DNA from: Nocardioides alkalitolerans DSM 16699
GTDB lineage: Bacteria > Actinomycetota > Actinomycetes > Propionibacteriales > Nocardioidaceae
Direction of reading: 5' to 3'
Assembly (NCBI RefSeq): GCF_000426525.1
Contig: NZ_AUFN01000011.1
Span: 496,001 to 560,000, forward strand
Length of the DNA: 64,000 nucleotides
The notes under the pieces: model-generated
What the model was told of the DNA's origin: nothing
Seen by the model: only the letters and a program-made list of their open reading frames with translations
The model's database searches: none
Part shown: positions 9,525 to 18,165 of the stretch, in pieces
Layout: each line of letters opens with the position of its first letter
How positions within the stretch are numbered: position 1 is the stretch's first letter
Made by a program: the position numbers and the translations under genes

Positions 9525-9710
9525 ATGGCGAAGACGTCGCTGAAGGTCAAGGCCGCCCGCAAGCCGAAGTTCGCTGTGCGCGGCTACACCCGCTGCCAGC
9601 GCTGCGGTCGCCCGAAGGCGGTCTACCGCAAGTTCGGCCTCTGCCGGATCTGCCTGCGGGAGATGGCGCACCGGGGCGAGCTGCCCGGCGTGACCAAGTC
9701 CAGCTGGTGA
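9525..9710 (+). CDS. rpsN: 30S ribosomal protein S14, zinc-binding type
   Basis: A 61-residue protein with four cysteines in two pairs, C24-x2-C27 and C40-x2-C43, forming a zinc ribbon. This is the short, zinc-dependent form (also called rpsZ), typically located in the spc operon. Many actinobacteria also have a zinc-free S14 under zinc-starvation control elsewhere; that copy is not in this window. It follows rplE by one base and is followed by an 89-base gap. Confidence 0.97.
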   Translation: MAKTSLKVKAARKPKFAVRGYTRCQRCGRPKAVYRKFGLCRICLREMAHRGELPGVTKSSW

Positions 9711-9799
9711 CCTGCTTCTTCTCCTCACTACCAACGATCGCTGCAGGTCGTGCCTGAGATGCAGGTACGAAACCACGGTGGAGAAAGGGCCTAGCGGCC

Positions 9800-10222
9800 A
9801 TGACGATGACTGACCCGATCGCAGACATGCTCACTCGTCTGCGCAACGCCAACCAGGCGTACCACGATGCTGTCGAGATGCCTTACAGCAAGCTCAAGGT
9901 GGGCGTCGCGGAGATCCTGAAGCAGGAGGGCTACGTGACCTCCTTCGACATCAAGGACAACCTCGACCCGAAGACCGGTGAGCCGGCCGTCGGCAAGACG
10001 CTGACCATCACGCTGAAGTACGGTCGCAACCGCGAGCGCTCGATCGCCGGAGTCCGGCGCATCAGCAAGCCCGGTCTGCGGGTGTACGCCAAGTCCACGG
10101 GCCTGCCGCGCGTGCTGGGGGGCCTGGGCGTCGCGATCATCTCGACGAGCCAGGGCCTCCTGACCGACCGCCAGGCCAACCAGAAGGGCGTGGGTGGGGA
10201 AGTCCTCGCCTACGTCTGGTGA
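9800..10222 (+). CDS. rpsH: 30S ribosomal protein S8
   Basis: A 140-residue protein starting [21 protein letters not shown] second ATG at 9806 (MTDPIAD) would give the more usual family length; both keep the full domain. The C-terminal [13 protein letters not shown] signature, central to 16S rRNA binding, is intact. In enterobacteria S8 represses the spc operon; nothing in the sequence shows whether that holds here. Confidence 0.97.
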   Translation: MTMTDPIADMLTRLRNANQAYHDAVEMPYSKLKVGVAEILKQEGYVTSFDIKDNLDPKTGEPAVGKTLTITLKYGRNRERSIAGVRRISKPGLRVYAKSTGLPRVLGGLGVAIISTSQGLLTDRQANQKGVGGEVLAYVW

Positions 10223-10250
10223 CGAGAGACCGAGAGAGGAGATACGAAGC

Positions 10251-10790
10251 ATGTCGCGCATTGGCAAGCTCCCCATCACGGTCCCGTCGGGTGTCGACGT
10301 GGCGATCGACGAGCGGCTCGTGACCGTCAAGGGCCCCAAGGGCACCTTGAGCCACGCCGTCGCCACGCCGATCACCGTGGACCGCAACGAGGGTGTCCTG
10401 GAGGTGAAGCGTCCGAACGACGAGCGTGAGAGCCGCTCGCTGCACGGGCTCACCCGGACCCTGATCGCCAACATGGTGCAGGGCGTGACCGAGGGCTACG
10501 AGAAGAAGCTCGAGATCGTGGGCGTGGGTTACCGCGTCCTGTCGAAGGGCCCGACCCAGCTGGAGTTCCAGCTCGGCTACAGCCACGCGATCACGTTCAA
10601 CGCCCCCGAGGGCATCACCTTCACCGTCGAGAGCCCCACCAAGCTCGGTGTCCAGGGCATCGACAAGCAGCTGGTCGGCGAGACGGCGGCGAAGATCCGC
10701 AAGCTCCGCAAGCCCGAGCCCTACAAGGGCAAGGGTGTCCGGTACGCCGGAGAGCATGTCCGCCGCAAGGTCGGAAAGGCTGGTAAGTAG
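10251..10790 (+). CDS. rplF: 50S ribosomal protein L6
   Basis: A 179-residue protein starting [17 protein letters not shown], with a GAGAGGAG ribosome binding site just before. Both halves of the internally duplicated L6 fold are present, including VGYRVLSKG and the C-terminal [14 protein letters not shown] motif near the sarcin-ricin loop. A longer reading frame upstream lacks any family match. Confidence 0.98.
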   Translation: MSRIGKLPITVPSGVDVAIDERLVTVKGPKGTLSHAVATPITVDRNEGVLEVKRPNDERESRSLHGLTRTLIANMVQGVTEGYEKKLEIVGVGYRVLSKGPTQLEFQLGYSHAITFNAPEGITFTVESPTKLGVQGIDKQLVGETAAKIRKLRKPEPYKGKGVRYAGEHVRRKVGKAGK

Positions 10791-10792
10791 TC

Positions 10793-11176
10793 ATGGCGAT
10801 CTCCCTTTCCAACAACAAGCACACGTCGGCCCGTGTCAAGGCGCGCCTGCGTCGCCAGGTCCGTGGACGCAAGCGCGTCTCCGGTACGGCGGAGCGTCCG
10901 CGCCTCGTGGTCACGCGCAGCGCCAAGCACATCTCTGTGCAGGTCGTCGACGACCTGGTCGGCAAGACGCTGGTCTCGGCCTCCACCCTGGAGACCGACC
11001 TGCGCTCGCACGACGGTGACAAGACGGCGAAGGCCAAGCGGGTCGGCGAGCTCATCGCCGAGCGCGCGAAGGCCAACGGCGTCGACGCGGTCGTCTTCGA
11101 CCGCGCCGGCAACAAGTACCACGGTCGCGTCGCGGCCCTCGCGGACGGTGCCCGCGAGGGTGGGCTGACCTTCTGA
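10793..11176 (+). CDS. rplR: 50S ribosomal protein L18
   Basis: A 127-residue protein with a basic N-terminus ([19 protein letters not shown]) followed by the core [13 protein letters not shown] and [21 protein letters not shown]18 binds 5S rRNA together with L5. It starts two bases after rplF; rpsE follows after 37 bases with its own AGAGGAAG site. Confidence 0.98.
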   Translation: MAISLSNNKHTSARVKARLRRQVRGRKRVSGTAERPRLVVTRSAKHISVQVVDDLVGKTLVSASTLETDLRSHDGDKTAKAKRVGELIAERAKANGVDAVVFDRAGNKYHGRVAALADGAREGGLTF

Positions 11177-11213
11177 TCGCGAAGACAAGCACAGAGAGAA
11201 GAGGAAGATTCTC

Positions 11214-11837
11214 ATGAGCGGACCCCAGCGCGGACGCGCCGGCGGCGAGCGCCAGGGCGGGGATCGTCGCGGACGCGACGATCGCCGTGGTGGCGGCGCT
11301 GACAAGACCGCCTACATCGAGCGGGTCGTCGCGATCAACCGTGTCGCCAAGGTCGTGAAGGGTGGTCGTCGCTTCAGCTTCACCGCCCTCGTGATCGTCG
11401 GCGACGGCGACGGCATGGTCGGTGTCGGCTACGGCAAGGCCAAGGAAGTTCCCGCGGCGATCGCCAAGGGCGTCGAGGAGGCGAAGAAGTCCTTCTTCCG
11501 CGTCCCCCGCGTCCAGGGCACGATCCCGCACCCCGTGCAGGGCGAGAAGGCGGCTGGCGTCGTCCTCCTGCGTCCGGCTGCTCCCGGTACCGGCGTCATC
11601 GCCGGTGGTCCGGTGCGCGCCGTGCTCGAGTGCGCGGGCATCCACGACGTGCTGAGCAAGTCGCTCGGCTCGTCCAACCAGATCAACATCGTGCACGCGA
11701 CCGTCGAGGCGCTGCGCATGCTCGAGGAGCCCGAGTCCGTGGCTCGTCGTCGTGGTCTCCCGGTCGAGGACGTCGCTCCGGCGGCGCTCCTCAAGGCCCG
11801 CGCCGAGGTGCCGGCCACCTCGGGGGTGTCCGAGTGA
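11214..11837 (+). CDS. rpsE: 30S ribosomal protein S5
   Basis: A 207-residue protein. A Gly/Arg/Asp-rich N-terminal extension of about 35 residues precedes the double-stranded RNA-binding domain ([19 protein letters not shown]) and the C-terminal domain with [17 protein letters not shown]5 affects decoding accuracy, and its conserved loop is the site of spectinomycin resistance in other bacteria. It overlaps rpmD by one base (TGATG). Confidence 0.98.
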   Translation: MSGPQRGRAGGERQGGDRRGRDDRRGGGADKTAYIERVVAINRVAKVVKGGRRFSFTALVIVGDGDGMVGVGYGKAKEVPAAIAKGVEEAKKSFFRVPRVQGTIPHPVQGEKAAGVVLLRPAAPGTGVIAGGPVRAVLECAGIHDVLSKSLGSSNQINIVHATVEALRMLEEPESVARRRGLPVEDVAPAALLKARAEVPATSGVSE

Positions 11838-12016
11838 TGCGCCTCAAGGTCGAGCAGAAGCGGAGCACGATCGGCTGCAAGGCGAACCAGCGCGAGACCC
11901 TGCGTACGCTCGGTCTCAAGCGGATCGGCGACGTGGTCGTCAAGGAGGACCGTCCGGAGATCCGGGGCATGGTGCAGACCGTGCGCCACCTCGTGACGGT
12001 CGAGGAGGTCGACTGA
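11837..12016 (+). CDS. rpmD: 50S ribosomal protein L30
   Basis: A 59-residue protein covering the complete L30 fold, from [17 protein letters not shown] to [14 protein letters not shown]. The ATG at 11837 overlaps the rpsE stop and is chosen because upstream codons in this frame belong to rpsE. rplO starts one base after its stop. Confidence 0.97.
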   Translation: MRLKVEQKRSTIGCKANQRETLRTLGLKRIGDVVVKEDRPEIRGMVQTVRHLVTVEEVD

Positions 12017-12017
12017 C

Positions 12018-12458
12018 ATGACGCTGAAGATCCATCACCTGCGTCCGGCTCCCGGCGCGAAGACCGCCAAGACCCGTGTGGGTCGCGGTGAGGCCTCCAA
12101 GGGCAAGACCGCGGGTCGCGGTACCAAGGGCACCAAGGCCCGGTACCAGGTTCCGGTCGCCTTCGAGGGTGGCCAGATGCCGATCCACATGCGGCTGCCG
12201 AAGCTCAAGGGCTTCCGCAACCCGTTCAAGGTCGAGTTCCAGGTCGTGAACCTCGACCGCCTCTCGGAGCTGTTCCCCGACGGCGGTGTCGTCTCCAAGG
12301 ACGAGCTCGTCGCCCGTGGCGCGGTCCGCAAGAACCTGCCCGTGAAGGTGCTCGCCTCCGGCGACATCACCGTCGCGGTCCAGGTCTCGGTCGACGCCGC
12401 GTCCGACGCTGCCAAGGCCAAGATCGAGGCGGCGGGCGGTAGCGTCACCCTCGTCTGA
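12018..12458 (+). CDS. rplO: 50S ribosomal protein L15
   Basis: A 146-residue protein with the glycine-rich N-terminal extension typical of L15 ([21 protein letters not shown]) and the [18 protein letters not shown] motif. L15 is a late-assembly protein that threads through the large subunit. It is the last gene before a strong terminator, so here secY is separated from the ribosomal genes. Confidence 0.98.
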   Translation: MTLKIHHLRPAPGAKTAKTRVGRGEASKGKTAGRGTKGTKARYQVPVAFEGGQMPIHMRLPKLKGFRNPFKVEFQVVNLDRLSELFPDGGVVSKDELVARGAVRKNLPVKVLASGDITVAVQVSVDAASDAAKAKIEAAGGSVTLV

Positions 12459-12482
12459 GGGTGACGGCCGCACGACGACACA

Positions 12483-12519
12483 GGCGCCGTCGAGCCTCTC
12501 CAGGCTCGGCGGCGCCTTT
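12483..12519 (+). terminator. Strong intrinsic-type terminator after rplO
   Basis: A 15-bp stem (12483-12497 with 12502-12516, one G-T pair) with a 4-base loop (CTCC), followed by TTT. It lies 25 bases after the rplO stop and closes the ribosomal protein cluster. Confidence 0.85.
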
Positions 12520-12583
12520 CGTCGTACTGCTGCACCGATGAGCGCCACCCGGTGGTGCGAGCCGACCCGGCCCGCCCACCAAC

Positions 12584-12611
12584 CTGACTGCAACAAACCG
12601 GCTGTTAGGCT
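12584..12611 (+). promoter_or_regulatory. Candidate promoter of secY-adk-map
   Basis: CTGACT (12584-12589) and TAGGCT (12606-12611) are 16 bases apart. An inverted repeat follows at 12613-12624 with 12629-12641 (12 bp with one bulged base, loop TCGG). It overlaps the expected start of transcription, near 12618, and ends 30 bases before the secY GTG. Confidence 0.5.
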
Positions 12612-12670
12612 CGCCGCGGCCCTCTCGGGAGGGACCGCGGCCGTGTGCCACCAGGAAGAAAGAGGATCTC

Positions 12671-13969
12671 GTGCTGGGCGCCTTCGCCAACGCTTTCCGG
12701 ACTCCGGATCTGCGGCGCAAGCTGCTGTTCGTCCTGGGTGTCGTCGTGATCTTCCGACTCGGGTCGCAGATCCCGTCCCCGGGTGTCCACGTGGACAACG
12801 TGCAGACCTGCCTCAACCGCATCGAGGACCAGGGTCTCTACACCCTCATCAACCTGTTCTCGGGCGGTGCGCTGCTGCAGCTGAGCATCTTCGCGCTCGG
12901 GATCATGCCGTACATCACGGCCAGCATCATCCTGCAGCTGCTCGTCGTCGTGATCCCGCGGCTGGAGCTCCTCAAGAAGGAGGGCCAGTCCGGCCAGGCG
13001 AAGATCACGCAGTACACCCGCTACCTGACGCTGGCCCTCGCGGTGCTCCAGGCGACGGGCATCGTGGCGCTGGCGCGGAGCCGGCAGCTCCTGCAGGACT
13101 GCGACCAGCCCCTGCTGCACGACGAGAACAGCACAGCGACGTTCCTCGTCATGGTCATCACCATGACGGCCGGCACCGCCGTGATCATGTGGCTCGGTGA
13201 GCTGATCACCGATCGCGGCATCGGCAACGGCATGTCGATCCTCATCTTCTGCCAGGTCGTCGCCACGTTCCCGGCGTCGCTGTGGGCCGTGCGCCAGTCG
13301 CAGGGCTGGGGCACGTTCGCGATCGTGATGGCGATCGGGCTCGCGCTCGTCGCGGCCGTCATCTTCATCGAGCAGGCGCAGCGCCGTATCCCCGTGCAGT
13401 ACGCGCGGCGGATGGTGGGCCGCAAGATGTTCGGCGGCAGCTCGACCTACATCCCGCTCAAGGTGAACCAGGCGGGCATCATCCCCGTCATCTTCGCCTC
13501 GTCCCTGCTCTACCTACCGGCGATGGCGGCGCAGTTCAACGCGACGTCCGACTCGGCCTGGGTGCGGTGGATCAACGAGCACTTCGTCCAGGGTGACCAC
13601 CCGCTCTACATGGCGGTCTACTTCTCCCTCATCATCTTCTTCACGTACTTCTACGTCTCGATCACCTTCAACCCCAAGGAGATCGCGGACAACATGAAGA
13701 AGTACGGCGGCTTCATCCCCGGGATCCGGGCGGGCAAGCCGACCGAGGACTACCTGTCCTACGTCCTGTCCCGCATCACGCTGCCGGGTGCGCTCTACCT
13801 GGGTCTGATCTCCCTGGTGCCGCTGATCGCGTTCGCCCTGATCGGCGCCAACCAGAACTTCCCGTTCGGCGGCACGTCGATCCTCATCATGGTCGGCGTC
13901 GCCCTCGACACGGTGAAGCAGATCGAGAGCCAGCTCCAGCAGCGCAACTACGAAGGATTCCTCCGCTGA
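12671..13969 (+). CDS. secY: Preprotein translocase subunit SecY
   Basis: A 432-residue integral membrane protein with about ten hydrophobic segments, the pore of the Sec translocon. Family landmarks are the N-terminal FRTPDLRRKLLFVLGVVVIFRLG, the PYITASIILQLL segment in transmembrane helix 2, and the cytoplasmic loop region ending FIPGIRAGKPT. Translation starts at a GTG after AGAAAGAGGA. The stop overlaps the adk start by one base (TGATG), so adk is probably coupled. Confidence 0.97.
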   Translation: MLGAFANAFRTPDLRRKLLFVLGVVVIFRLGSQIPSPGVHVDNVQTCLNRIEDQGLYTLINLFSGGALLQLSIFALGIMPYITASIILQLLVVVIPRLELLKKEGQSGQAKITQYTRYLTLALAVLQATGIVALARSRQLLQDCDQPLLHDENSTATFLVMVITMTAGTAVIMWLGELITDRGIGNGMSILIFCQVVATFPASLWAVRQSQGWGTFAIVMAIGLALVAAVIFIEQAQRRIPVQYARRMVGRKMFGGSSTYIPLKVNQAGIIPVIFASSLLYLPAMAAQFNATSDSAWVRWINEHFVQGDHPLYMAVYFSLIIFFTYFYVSITFNPKEIADNMKKYGGFIPGIRAGKPTEDYLSYVLSRITLPGALYLGLISLVPLIAFALIGANQNFPFGGTSILIMVGVALDTVKQIESQLQQRNYEGFLR

Positions 13970-14541
13970 TGCGTCTCATCATCATGGGCCCCCCCGGGGC
14001 CGGCAAGGGCACCCAGGCCAAGGTCGTCGCCGACCGCTTCGGCATCCCGGCGATCTCCACGGGCGACATCTTCCGCGCCAACGTGTCGCAGGGCACGCCG
14101 CTCGGCGTCGAGGCCAAGCGCTACATGGACGCGGGCGACTACGTGCCCGACTCGGTCACCAACGCGATGGTCCGCGACCGGATCGCCGAGGACGACTGCG
14201 TCCCCGGCTTCCTGCTCGACGGCTACCCGCGCACGGTCGCCCAGGTCGAGGAGCTCGACGGCATGCTCGCGGCGGCCGGCGACAGCCTGGACGCCGTCCT
14301 CGTGCTGACGGTCGACGACGACGAGCTCGTCAAGCGGCTCGTCCACCGGGCGGAGACCGACGGGCGCAGCGACGACACCGAGGACGTCATCCGTCACCGC
14401 CAGGACGTCTACAACGAGCAGACGGCGCCGCTCATCAAGGTGTACGCCGAGCGCGGTCTGCTCGTGGAGGTCGACGGCATGGGCGAGGTCACCGACGTGA
14501 CCCAGCGCATCGCCGCGGCCCTCGACGGCGTCCGTTCCTGA
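13969..14541 (+). CDS. adk: Adenylate kinase
   Basis: A 190-residue enzyme interconverting ATP plus AMP and two ADP. The P-loop GPPGAGKGTQ is at residues 6-15, the AMP-binding segment STGDIFR at about 32-38, and the DGYPRT motif at about 84-89. The lid is the short, cysteine-free type (HRAETDGRSDDTEDVIRHR), so no zinc is bound. It lies between secY and map, the usual order. Confidence 0.97.
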   Translation: MRLIIMGPPGAGKGTQAKVVADRFGIPAISTGDIFRANVSQGTPLGVEAKRYMDAGDYVPDSVTNAMVRDRIAEDDCVPGFLLDGYPRTVAQVEELDGMLAAAGDSLDAVLVLTVDDDELVKRLVHRAETDGRSDDTEDVIRHRQDVYNEQTAPLIKVYAERGLLVEVDGMGEVTDVTQRIAAALDGVRS

Positions 14542-14580
14542 GGTCCTGAGTCGAGGCAGCGCCGCGGCGCGTCGTACCCC

Positions 14581-15399
14581 ATGTCCTTCCTGCACCCCGG
14601 TGTCGAGATCAAGTCGCCGGCCCAGCTCGACGCGATGCGTCGGGCCGGGCTGGTGGTCGGCCGCACCCTCGAGCTCCTGACGGAGCGGGTGGTGCCGGGG
14701 ATGACGACCGCGCAGATCGACGCCGTGGCCGAGGAGCACATCCGCGACTCGGGGGCCACACCGTCGTTCCTCGGCTACCAGGGGTTCCCGGCCACCCTGT
14801 GCGTGTCGGTCAACGACGAGGTCGTGCACGGCATCCCCGGTGACCGGGTGGTGCGCGAGGGCGACGTCGTCTCCATCGACTGCGGCGCGATCGTCGACGG
14901 CTGGCACGGCGATGCGGCCGTGACCGTCGCGCTGGGCGAGGTGTCCGACGAGGTGACCGAGCTGCTCCGGGTCACCGAGGAGGCGCTGTGGCGCGGCATC
15001 GGCGCCGCGCGCCTGGGCGGGCGGATCGGCGACATCTCGGCCGCGGTCGAGACCTACGTCCGCGGTGAGGGCCCGTACGGCGTCGTGGAGGACTTCACGG
15101 GCCACGGCATCGGCAGCGCCATGCACCAGCCCCCGGACGTCCCGAACGTGGGTCGCGCCGGTCGGGGCCTGCGCATCACCGAGGGGCTCGCCCTCGCGAT
15201 CGAGCCCATGGTGACGCTGGGCGACCAGGCGAACGACACCCTCGACGACGACTGGACGGTCGTGACCCGCGACGGGCGCACCGCCGCCCACTTCGAGCAC
15301 AGCATGACCGTGACGGCCGAGGGCCTCTGGGTGCTCACCGCGGTCGACGGTGGGCGGGCTCGCCTCGCTGCCGCCGGGCTGCCGTTCGGCGGCCGCTAG
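14581..15399 (+). CDS. map: Type I methionine aminopeptidase
   Basis: A 272-residue metalloprotease that removes the initiator methionine. Visible metal and catalytic residues are H83, D100 and D111, followed by the GHGIG histidine, the EPMV glutamate and the EHSMTVT glutamate. The N-terminus ([17 protein letters not shown]) is the short form without an SH3-binding zinc extension. It starts 39 bases after adk. In many bacteria infA follows; here a terD gene follows. Confidence 0.96.
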   Translation: MSFLHPGVEIKSPAQLDAMRRAGLVVGRTLELLTERVVPGMTTAQIDAVAEEHIRDSGATPSFLGYQGFPATLCVSVNDEVVHGIPGDRVVREGDVVSIDCGAIVDGWHGDAAVTVALGEVSDEVTELLRVTEEALWRGIGAARLGGRIGDISAAVETYVRGEGPYGVVEDFTGHGIGSAMHQPPDVPNVGRAGRGLRITEGLALAIEPMVTLGDQANDTLDDDWTVVTRDGRTAAHFEHSMTVTAEGLWVLTAVDGGRARLAAAGLPFGGR

Positions 15400-15425
15400 C
15401 CGACAGGCGGCTCCCGTCGTCCCGC

Positions 15426-15431
15426 TAGGGT
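15426..15431 (+). promoter_or_regulatory. Candidate -10 box for the first terD gene
   Basis: TAGGGT, 44 bases before the terD ATG. A GGGAGG site at 15458-15463 serves as ribosome binding site, a little far from the start (12 bases). Confidence 0.4.
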
Positions 15432-15475
15432 CGGGAGCACCAGGTCCACAGTCTCCGGGAGGCAGGTACAAGCGC

Positions 15476-16063
15476 ATGGCAGTGACGCTCCAGAAGGGTG
15501 GCAACGTCTCGCTGGCGAAGGCGGCCGGCTCGAGCACCCCCCTGACCAGGCTCAGCATCGGCCTCGGCTGGGACCTCCGCACGACGTCGGGCCAGGACTT
15601 CGACCTCGACGCCTCCGCCCTGCTCGTCGGTGCCTCCGGCACGGTGATCTCGGACCAGCACTTCGTCTTCTACAACAACCTGGCCTCGCCCGACGGGTCC
15701 GTGCACCACACGGGCGACAACCTGACGGGGGAGGGCGAGGGCGACGACGAGGTGATCGAGGTCGACCTGACGCTCGTCCCGACGGAGGTGCAGCGCGTGG
15801 TCTTCCCGGTGTCGATCCACGACGCCGACGGCCGCGGGCAGAACTTCGGGCAGGTCGTCAACGCGTTCATCCGGGTGGTCAACGCCACCGACGGCGTCGA
15901 GGTCGCCCGCTACGACCTCACCGAGGACGCGAGCACCGAGACCGCGATGGTGTTCGGCGAGCTGTACAAGCGCGAGGGCGACTGGAAGTTCCGGGCCGTC
16001 GGCCAGGGCTACGCGTCCGGCCTGCTCGGGATCGTGCACGACTACGGCGTGAACGCGAGCTGA
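15476..16063 (+). CDS. TerD family stress protein (first copy)
   Basis: A 195-residue TerD-domain protein. The family pattern is intact: [13 protein letters not shown] at the start, the calcium-binding acidic strand [10 protein letters not shown] (about residues 42-51), the [16 protein letters not shown] segment, and a C-terminal GEWKF-like [12 protein letters not shown]. TerD proteins bind calcium and take part in tellurite, oxidative and envelope stress responses. The ATG at 15476 matches the family start; the frame is open further upstream inside map. It begins a Ter cluster that includes a second, divergent copy at 17444-18019. Confidence 0.93.
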   Translation: MAVTLQKGGNVSLAKAAGSSTPLTRLSIGLGWDLRTTSGQDFDLDASALLVGASGTVISDQHFVFYNNLASPDGSVHHTGDNLTGEGEGDDEVIEVDLTLVPTEVQRVVFPVSIHDADGRGQNFGQVVNAFIRVVNATDGVEVARYDLTEDASTETAMVFGELYKREGDWKFRAVGQGYASGLLGIVHDYGVNAS

Positions 16064-16118
16064 CCGGCCCGCCACCGGCAGCGCCCGCACCCGGGCGCCG
16101 CCGTTCGTCGTCTGCTCC

Positions 16119-16124
16119 TACGAT
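16119..16124 (+). promoter_or_regulatory. Leaderless-type -10 box before the coiled-coil gene
   Basis: TACGAT with 6 bases to the ATG at 16131 and no Shine-Dalgarno, so transcription probably starts at the start codon. Confidence 0.6.
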
Positions 16125-16130
16125 GGAGCC

Positions 16131-17372
16131 ATGAGCTCGAGCTGGCCCGACCGACGTCGCGGCCGCCGGGACGCCCCCGACGCCCTGCAGCGGGCGCAGG
16201 AGGCCCGGGGCGTCCTGCAGGAGCAGTTCTTCCGGGTCGACCAGCTCCAGCGCGACATCGGCACGACGGTCGCGTCCTACGGGTCGCTCCTGCCGGACCG
16301 GGCCCGCTCGACGGGCGTGCTCCCCGGCTGGCAGCGCCTCGACCAGCGCGCGCACGACGTCGTCATCGACTACCTCGGGGTGCTGGACCAGCACGACCCC
16401 GTCGAGGACCTCGACCCGTACGCCGTCGGCCACGCCACCACCGCCTTCGAGCGAGCGACACCGCCGCTGACCCAGCTCGCCGACGACATGGAGCGGTTCC
16501 TCGACCAGTACGGCGCGGAGCTCGGCCGCCTGGGGGAGGTGCGCGAGAAGGTCGCGCGTCGCCTCGCCCAGGCCCAGGCGGCAGTCACCCAGGCGGAGTC
16601 GGCCTGGCGGACGATGAACGACGGCGGCTACCGGTTCGAGGAGGCCGACGAGGCGTTGGCCCGGGCCCGGGTCGCCGGGCGCAAGCTGGCCGACATCGGG
16701 GACCGCCTCACGCCCGACCAGGTGGACGAGCCGGTGCAGGTCGTGGAGCGTCTCGCCGCCCACGCGCGCACGCTGGCCGTCGAGCTCCCGCAGCGGGTCT
16801 CGACGCTGGCCCACCGCATCCCGTCGCTGGCGACGCGCATCGACGCGGTCGTCACGCGTGCCGAGCGGGTCGGGGAGCACATGTCCGGCCTGCGTCGCGA
16901 GTTCTCCTACGCCAGCTGGAAGGACCTCGCCGACTCGGAGGGCGAGCTGCGACGGCTCGTCGAGTCGGCGCGCACCCACCTCGAGGAGCTCCGGAAGCTG
17001 CAGGCGCAGGGAGCGCACGGCGAGGCGGTGGTCGCGCTGGCCGCCGTGGAGGCGGAGGTCGCGGCGGCCGACGCGCTGGTCGACGCGCCCCGACGGCGTC
17101 TCGAGCGCCTGCGCACGGTGAAGAAGGACCCGCAGGCCCTCTTCGAGCGCGCCCGTTTCTCCCTCAAGGACACGCGGCTCCTGCTCCGTCGGGGCTCCCC
17201 GCAGCCGTGGGGCTCCCGGCTGGACGGGTTCGCGCGCGAGCTCATCGCGCTCGAGGAGCTGCTCGAGGCGCCCCACCCCGACTACTGGCAGCTCGTCACG
17301 CGCATCGACCGCCTGCACGACGGCGTGGACCGGCTCGTCGCCGACTTCCGGGCCGCGCAGGCCCGGGGCTGA
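16131..17372 (+). CDS. Helical coiled-coil protein of unknown function in a Ter cluster
   Basis: A 413-residue protein that I cannot assign to a named family. It is almost entirely predicted helix, rich in Ala, Arg, Glu and Leu, with heptad-like stretches (for example LGEVREKVARRLAQAQAAVTQ near residue 125 and again around 270-320). There is no signal peptide, membrane segment, Cys pair or nucleotide-binding motif. It sits between two terD genes and faces the second one. It could be a structural partner of TerD or an analogue of TelA-type helical proteins, but no TelA motif was recognised. The start is fixed by a leaderless-type promoter. Confidence 0.85.
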   Translation: MSSSWPDRRRGRRDAPDALQRAQEARGVLQEQFFRVDQLQRDIGTTVASYGSLLPDRARSTGVLPGWQRLDQRAHDVVIDYLGVLDQHDPVEDLDPYAVGHATTAFERATPPLTQLADDMERFLDQYGAELGRLGEVREKVARRLAQAQAAVTQAESAWRTMNDGGYRFEEADEALARARVAGRKLADIGDRLTPDQVDEPVQVVERLAAHARTLAVELPQRVSTLAHRIPSLATRIDAVVTRAERVGEHMSGLRREFSYASWKDLADSEGELRRLVESARTHLEELRKLQAQGAHGEAVVALAAVEAEVAAADALVDAPRRRLERLRTVKKDPQALFERARFSLKDTRLLLRRGSPQPWGSRLDGFARELIALEELLEAPHPDYWQLVTRIDRLHDGVDRLVADFRAAQARG

Positions 17373-17387
17373 CGCTCCCCGGACGCG

Positions 17388-17421
17388 ACGAGACCCCGAC
17401 GGCGGGCCGACGGGGTCTCGT
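17388..17421. terminator. Bidirectional hairpin between convergent genes
   Basis: An 11-bp perfect stem (17388-17398 with 17411-17421) lies between the stops of the coiled-coil gene and the leftward terD gene. There is no T-run on either side; it probably serves both transcripts. Confidence 0.6.
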
Positions 17422-17443
17422 GGGGTGGAGCGGGTGGAACGGT

Positions 17444-18019
17444 TCAGACGACCGGCGCGATGGCCGGCAGCAGGTCGCGGAAGGTGCGGCCCTGGGCGAT
17501 GGAGCCGATGGCGGTCATCGACCACCCGGCGCCGTCGCGCGACACCTTGGCCATGATCTGGGCCGTGTGGGTGCCCGAGCCGGTGAGGTCGTAGCGGGCC
17601 AGCTCGTCACCGTTCGTCTCGTCGACGAGGCGGCAGAACGCGTTCTCGATCTGGCTGAAGTCCTGGCCGGTGAAGGAGTTCACCACGAAGACGATCGTCG
17701 TCACGTTCGCGGGCAGCTGGGCGAGCTCGACCACGACGGACTCGTCGTCGCCGTCACCGGCGCCCGTGCGGTTGTCGCCGGTGTGCGTCACCGAGCCGTC
17801 CTTGCTGCGCAGCTGCTGGAACCACACCTGGTCGACGACGTTCTTCTGCGCGTCGTACAGGACGGCGGTGGCGTCGAGGTCGATGTCCGCCTGCTTCGAG
17901 CGGAACAGACCCTTCTTGACCACGGCGTCCCAGCCGAGGCCCATCCGCACCCTCGTCAGCGTTCCGCCCCCGCGCTTGGCGAGTGAGACGGTCTGGCCCT
18001 TCTGCAGCGATATCCCCAT
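17444..18019 (-). CDS. TerD family stress protein (second copy)
   Basis: A 191-residue TerD-domain protein starting MGISLQKGQTVSLAKRGG. It has the acidic DIDLDATAVLYD strand and the HTGDNRTGAGDGDDE segment, both tied to calcium binding in the family, and ends in a Pro/Ala/Val tail (LLPAIAPVV). It carries a KKGLFRSKQ insertion before the acidic strand that the first copy lacks. It is transcribed divergently from the lyase-phosphoribosyltransferase-HAD operon, with 146 bases between the starts, so the two may share regulation. Confidence 0.94.
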   Translation of the reverse strand: MGISLQKGQTVSLAKRGGGTLTRVRMGLGWDAVVKKGLFRSKQADIDLDATAVLYDAQKNVVDQVWFQQLRSKDGSVTHTGDNRTGAGDGDDESVVVELAQLPANVTTIVFVVNSFTGQDFSQIENAFCRLVDETNGDELARYDLTGSGTHTAQIMAKVSRDGAGWSMTAIGSIAQGRTFRDLLPAIAPVV

Positions 18020-18026
18020 GGCCGCG

Positions 18027-18032
18027 ATCGTA
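18027..18032 (-). promoter_or_regulatory. Leaderless-type -10 box of the leftward terD gene
   Basis: TACGAT on the minus strand with 7 bases to the ATG at 18019; no Shine-Dalgarno. Confidence 0.6.
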
Positions 18033-18107
18033 GCGGGCGGTGTCGCAGCTCACCGACCGCGCGCCCACCCTTCACCGCACCGACCCCGCAGGTTTCCTGG
18101 ACGGCCG

Positions 18108-18143
18108 TATCCTTCCCCCACCTCACCGGCGGGGGACCGGTGA
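18108..18143 (+). promoter_or_regulatory. Candidate promoter and leader hairpin of the Ter metabolic operon
   Basis: TATCCT (18108-18113) could be a -10 box. The short leader then forms a perfect 7-bp hairpin (18123-18129 with 18137-18143, 7-base loop) that ends 10 bases before the GAGGGAGG ribosome binding site of the lyase gene. Confidence 0.4.
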
Positions 18144-18165
18144 AGTTCGTCCTGAGGGAGGCATC

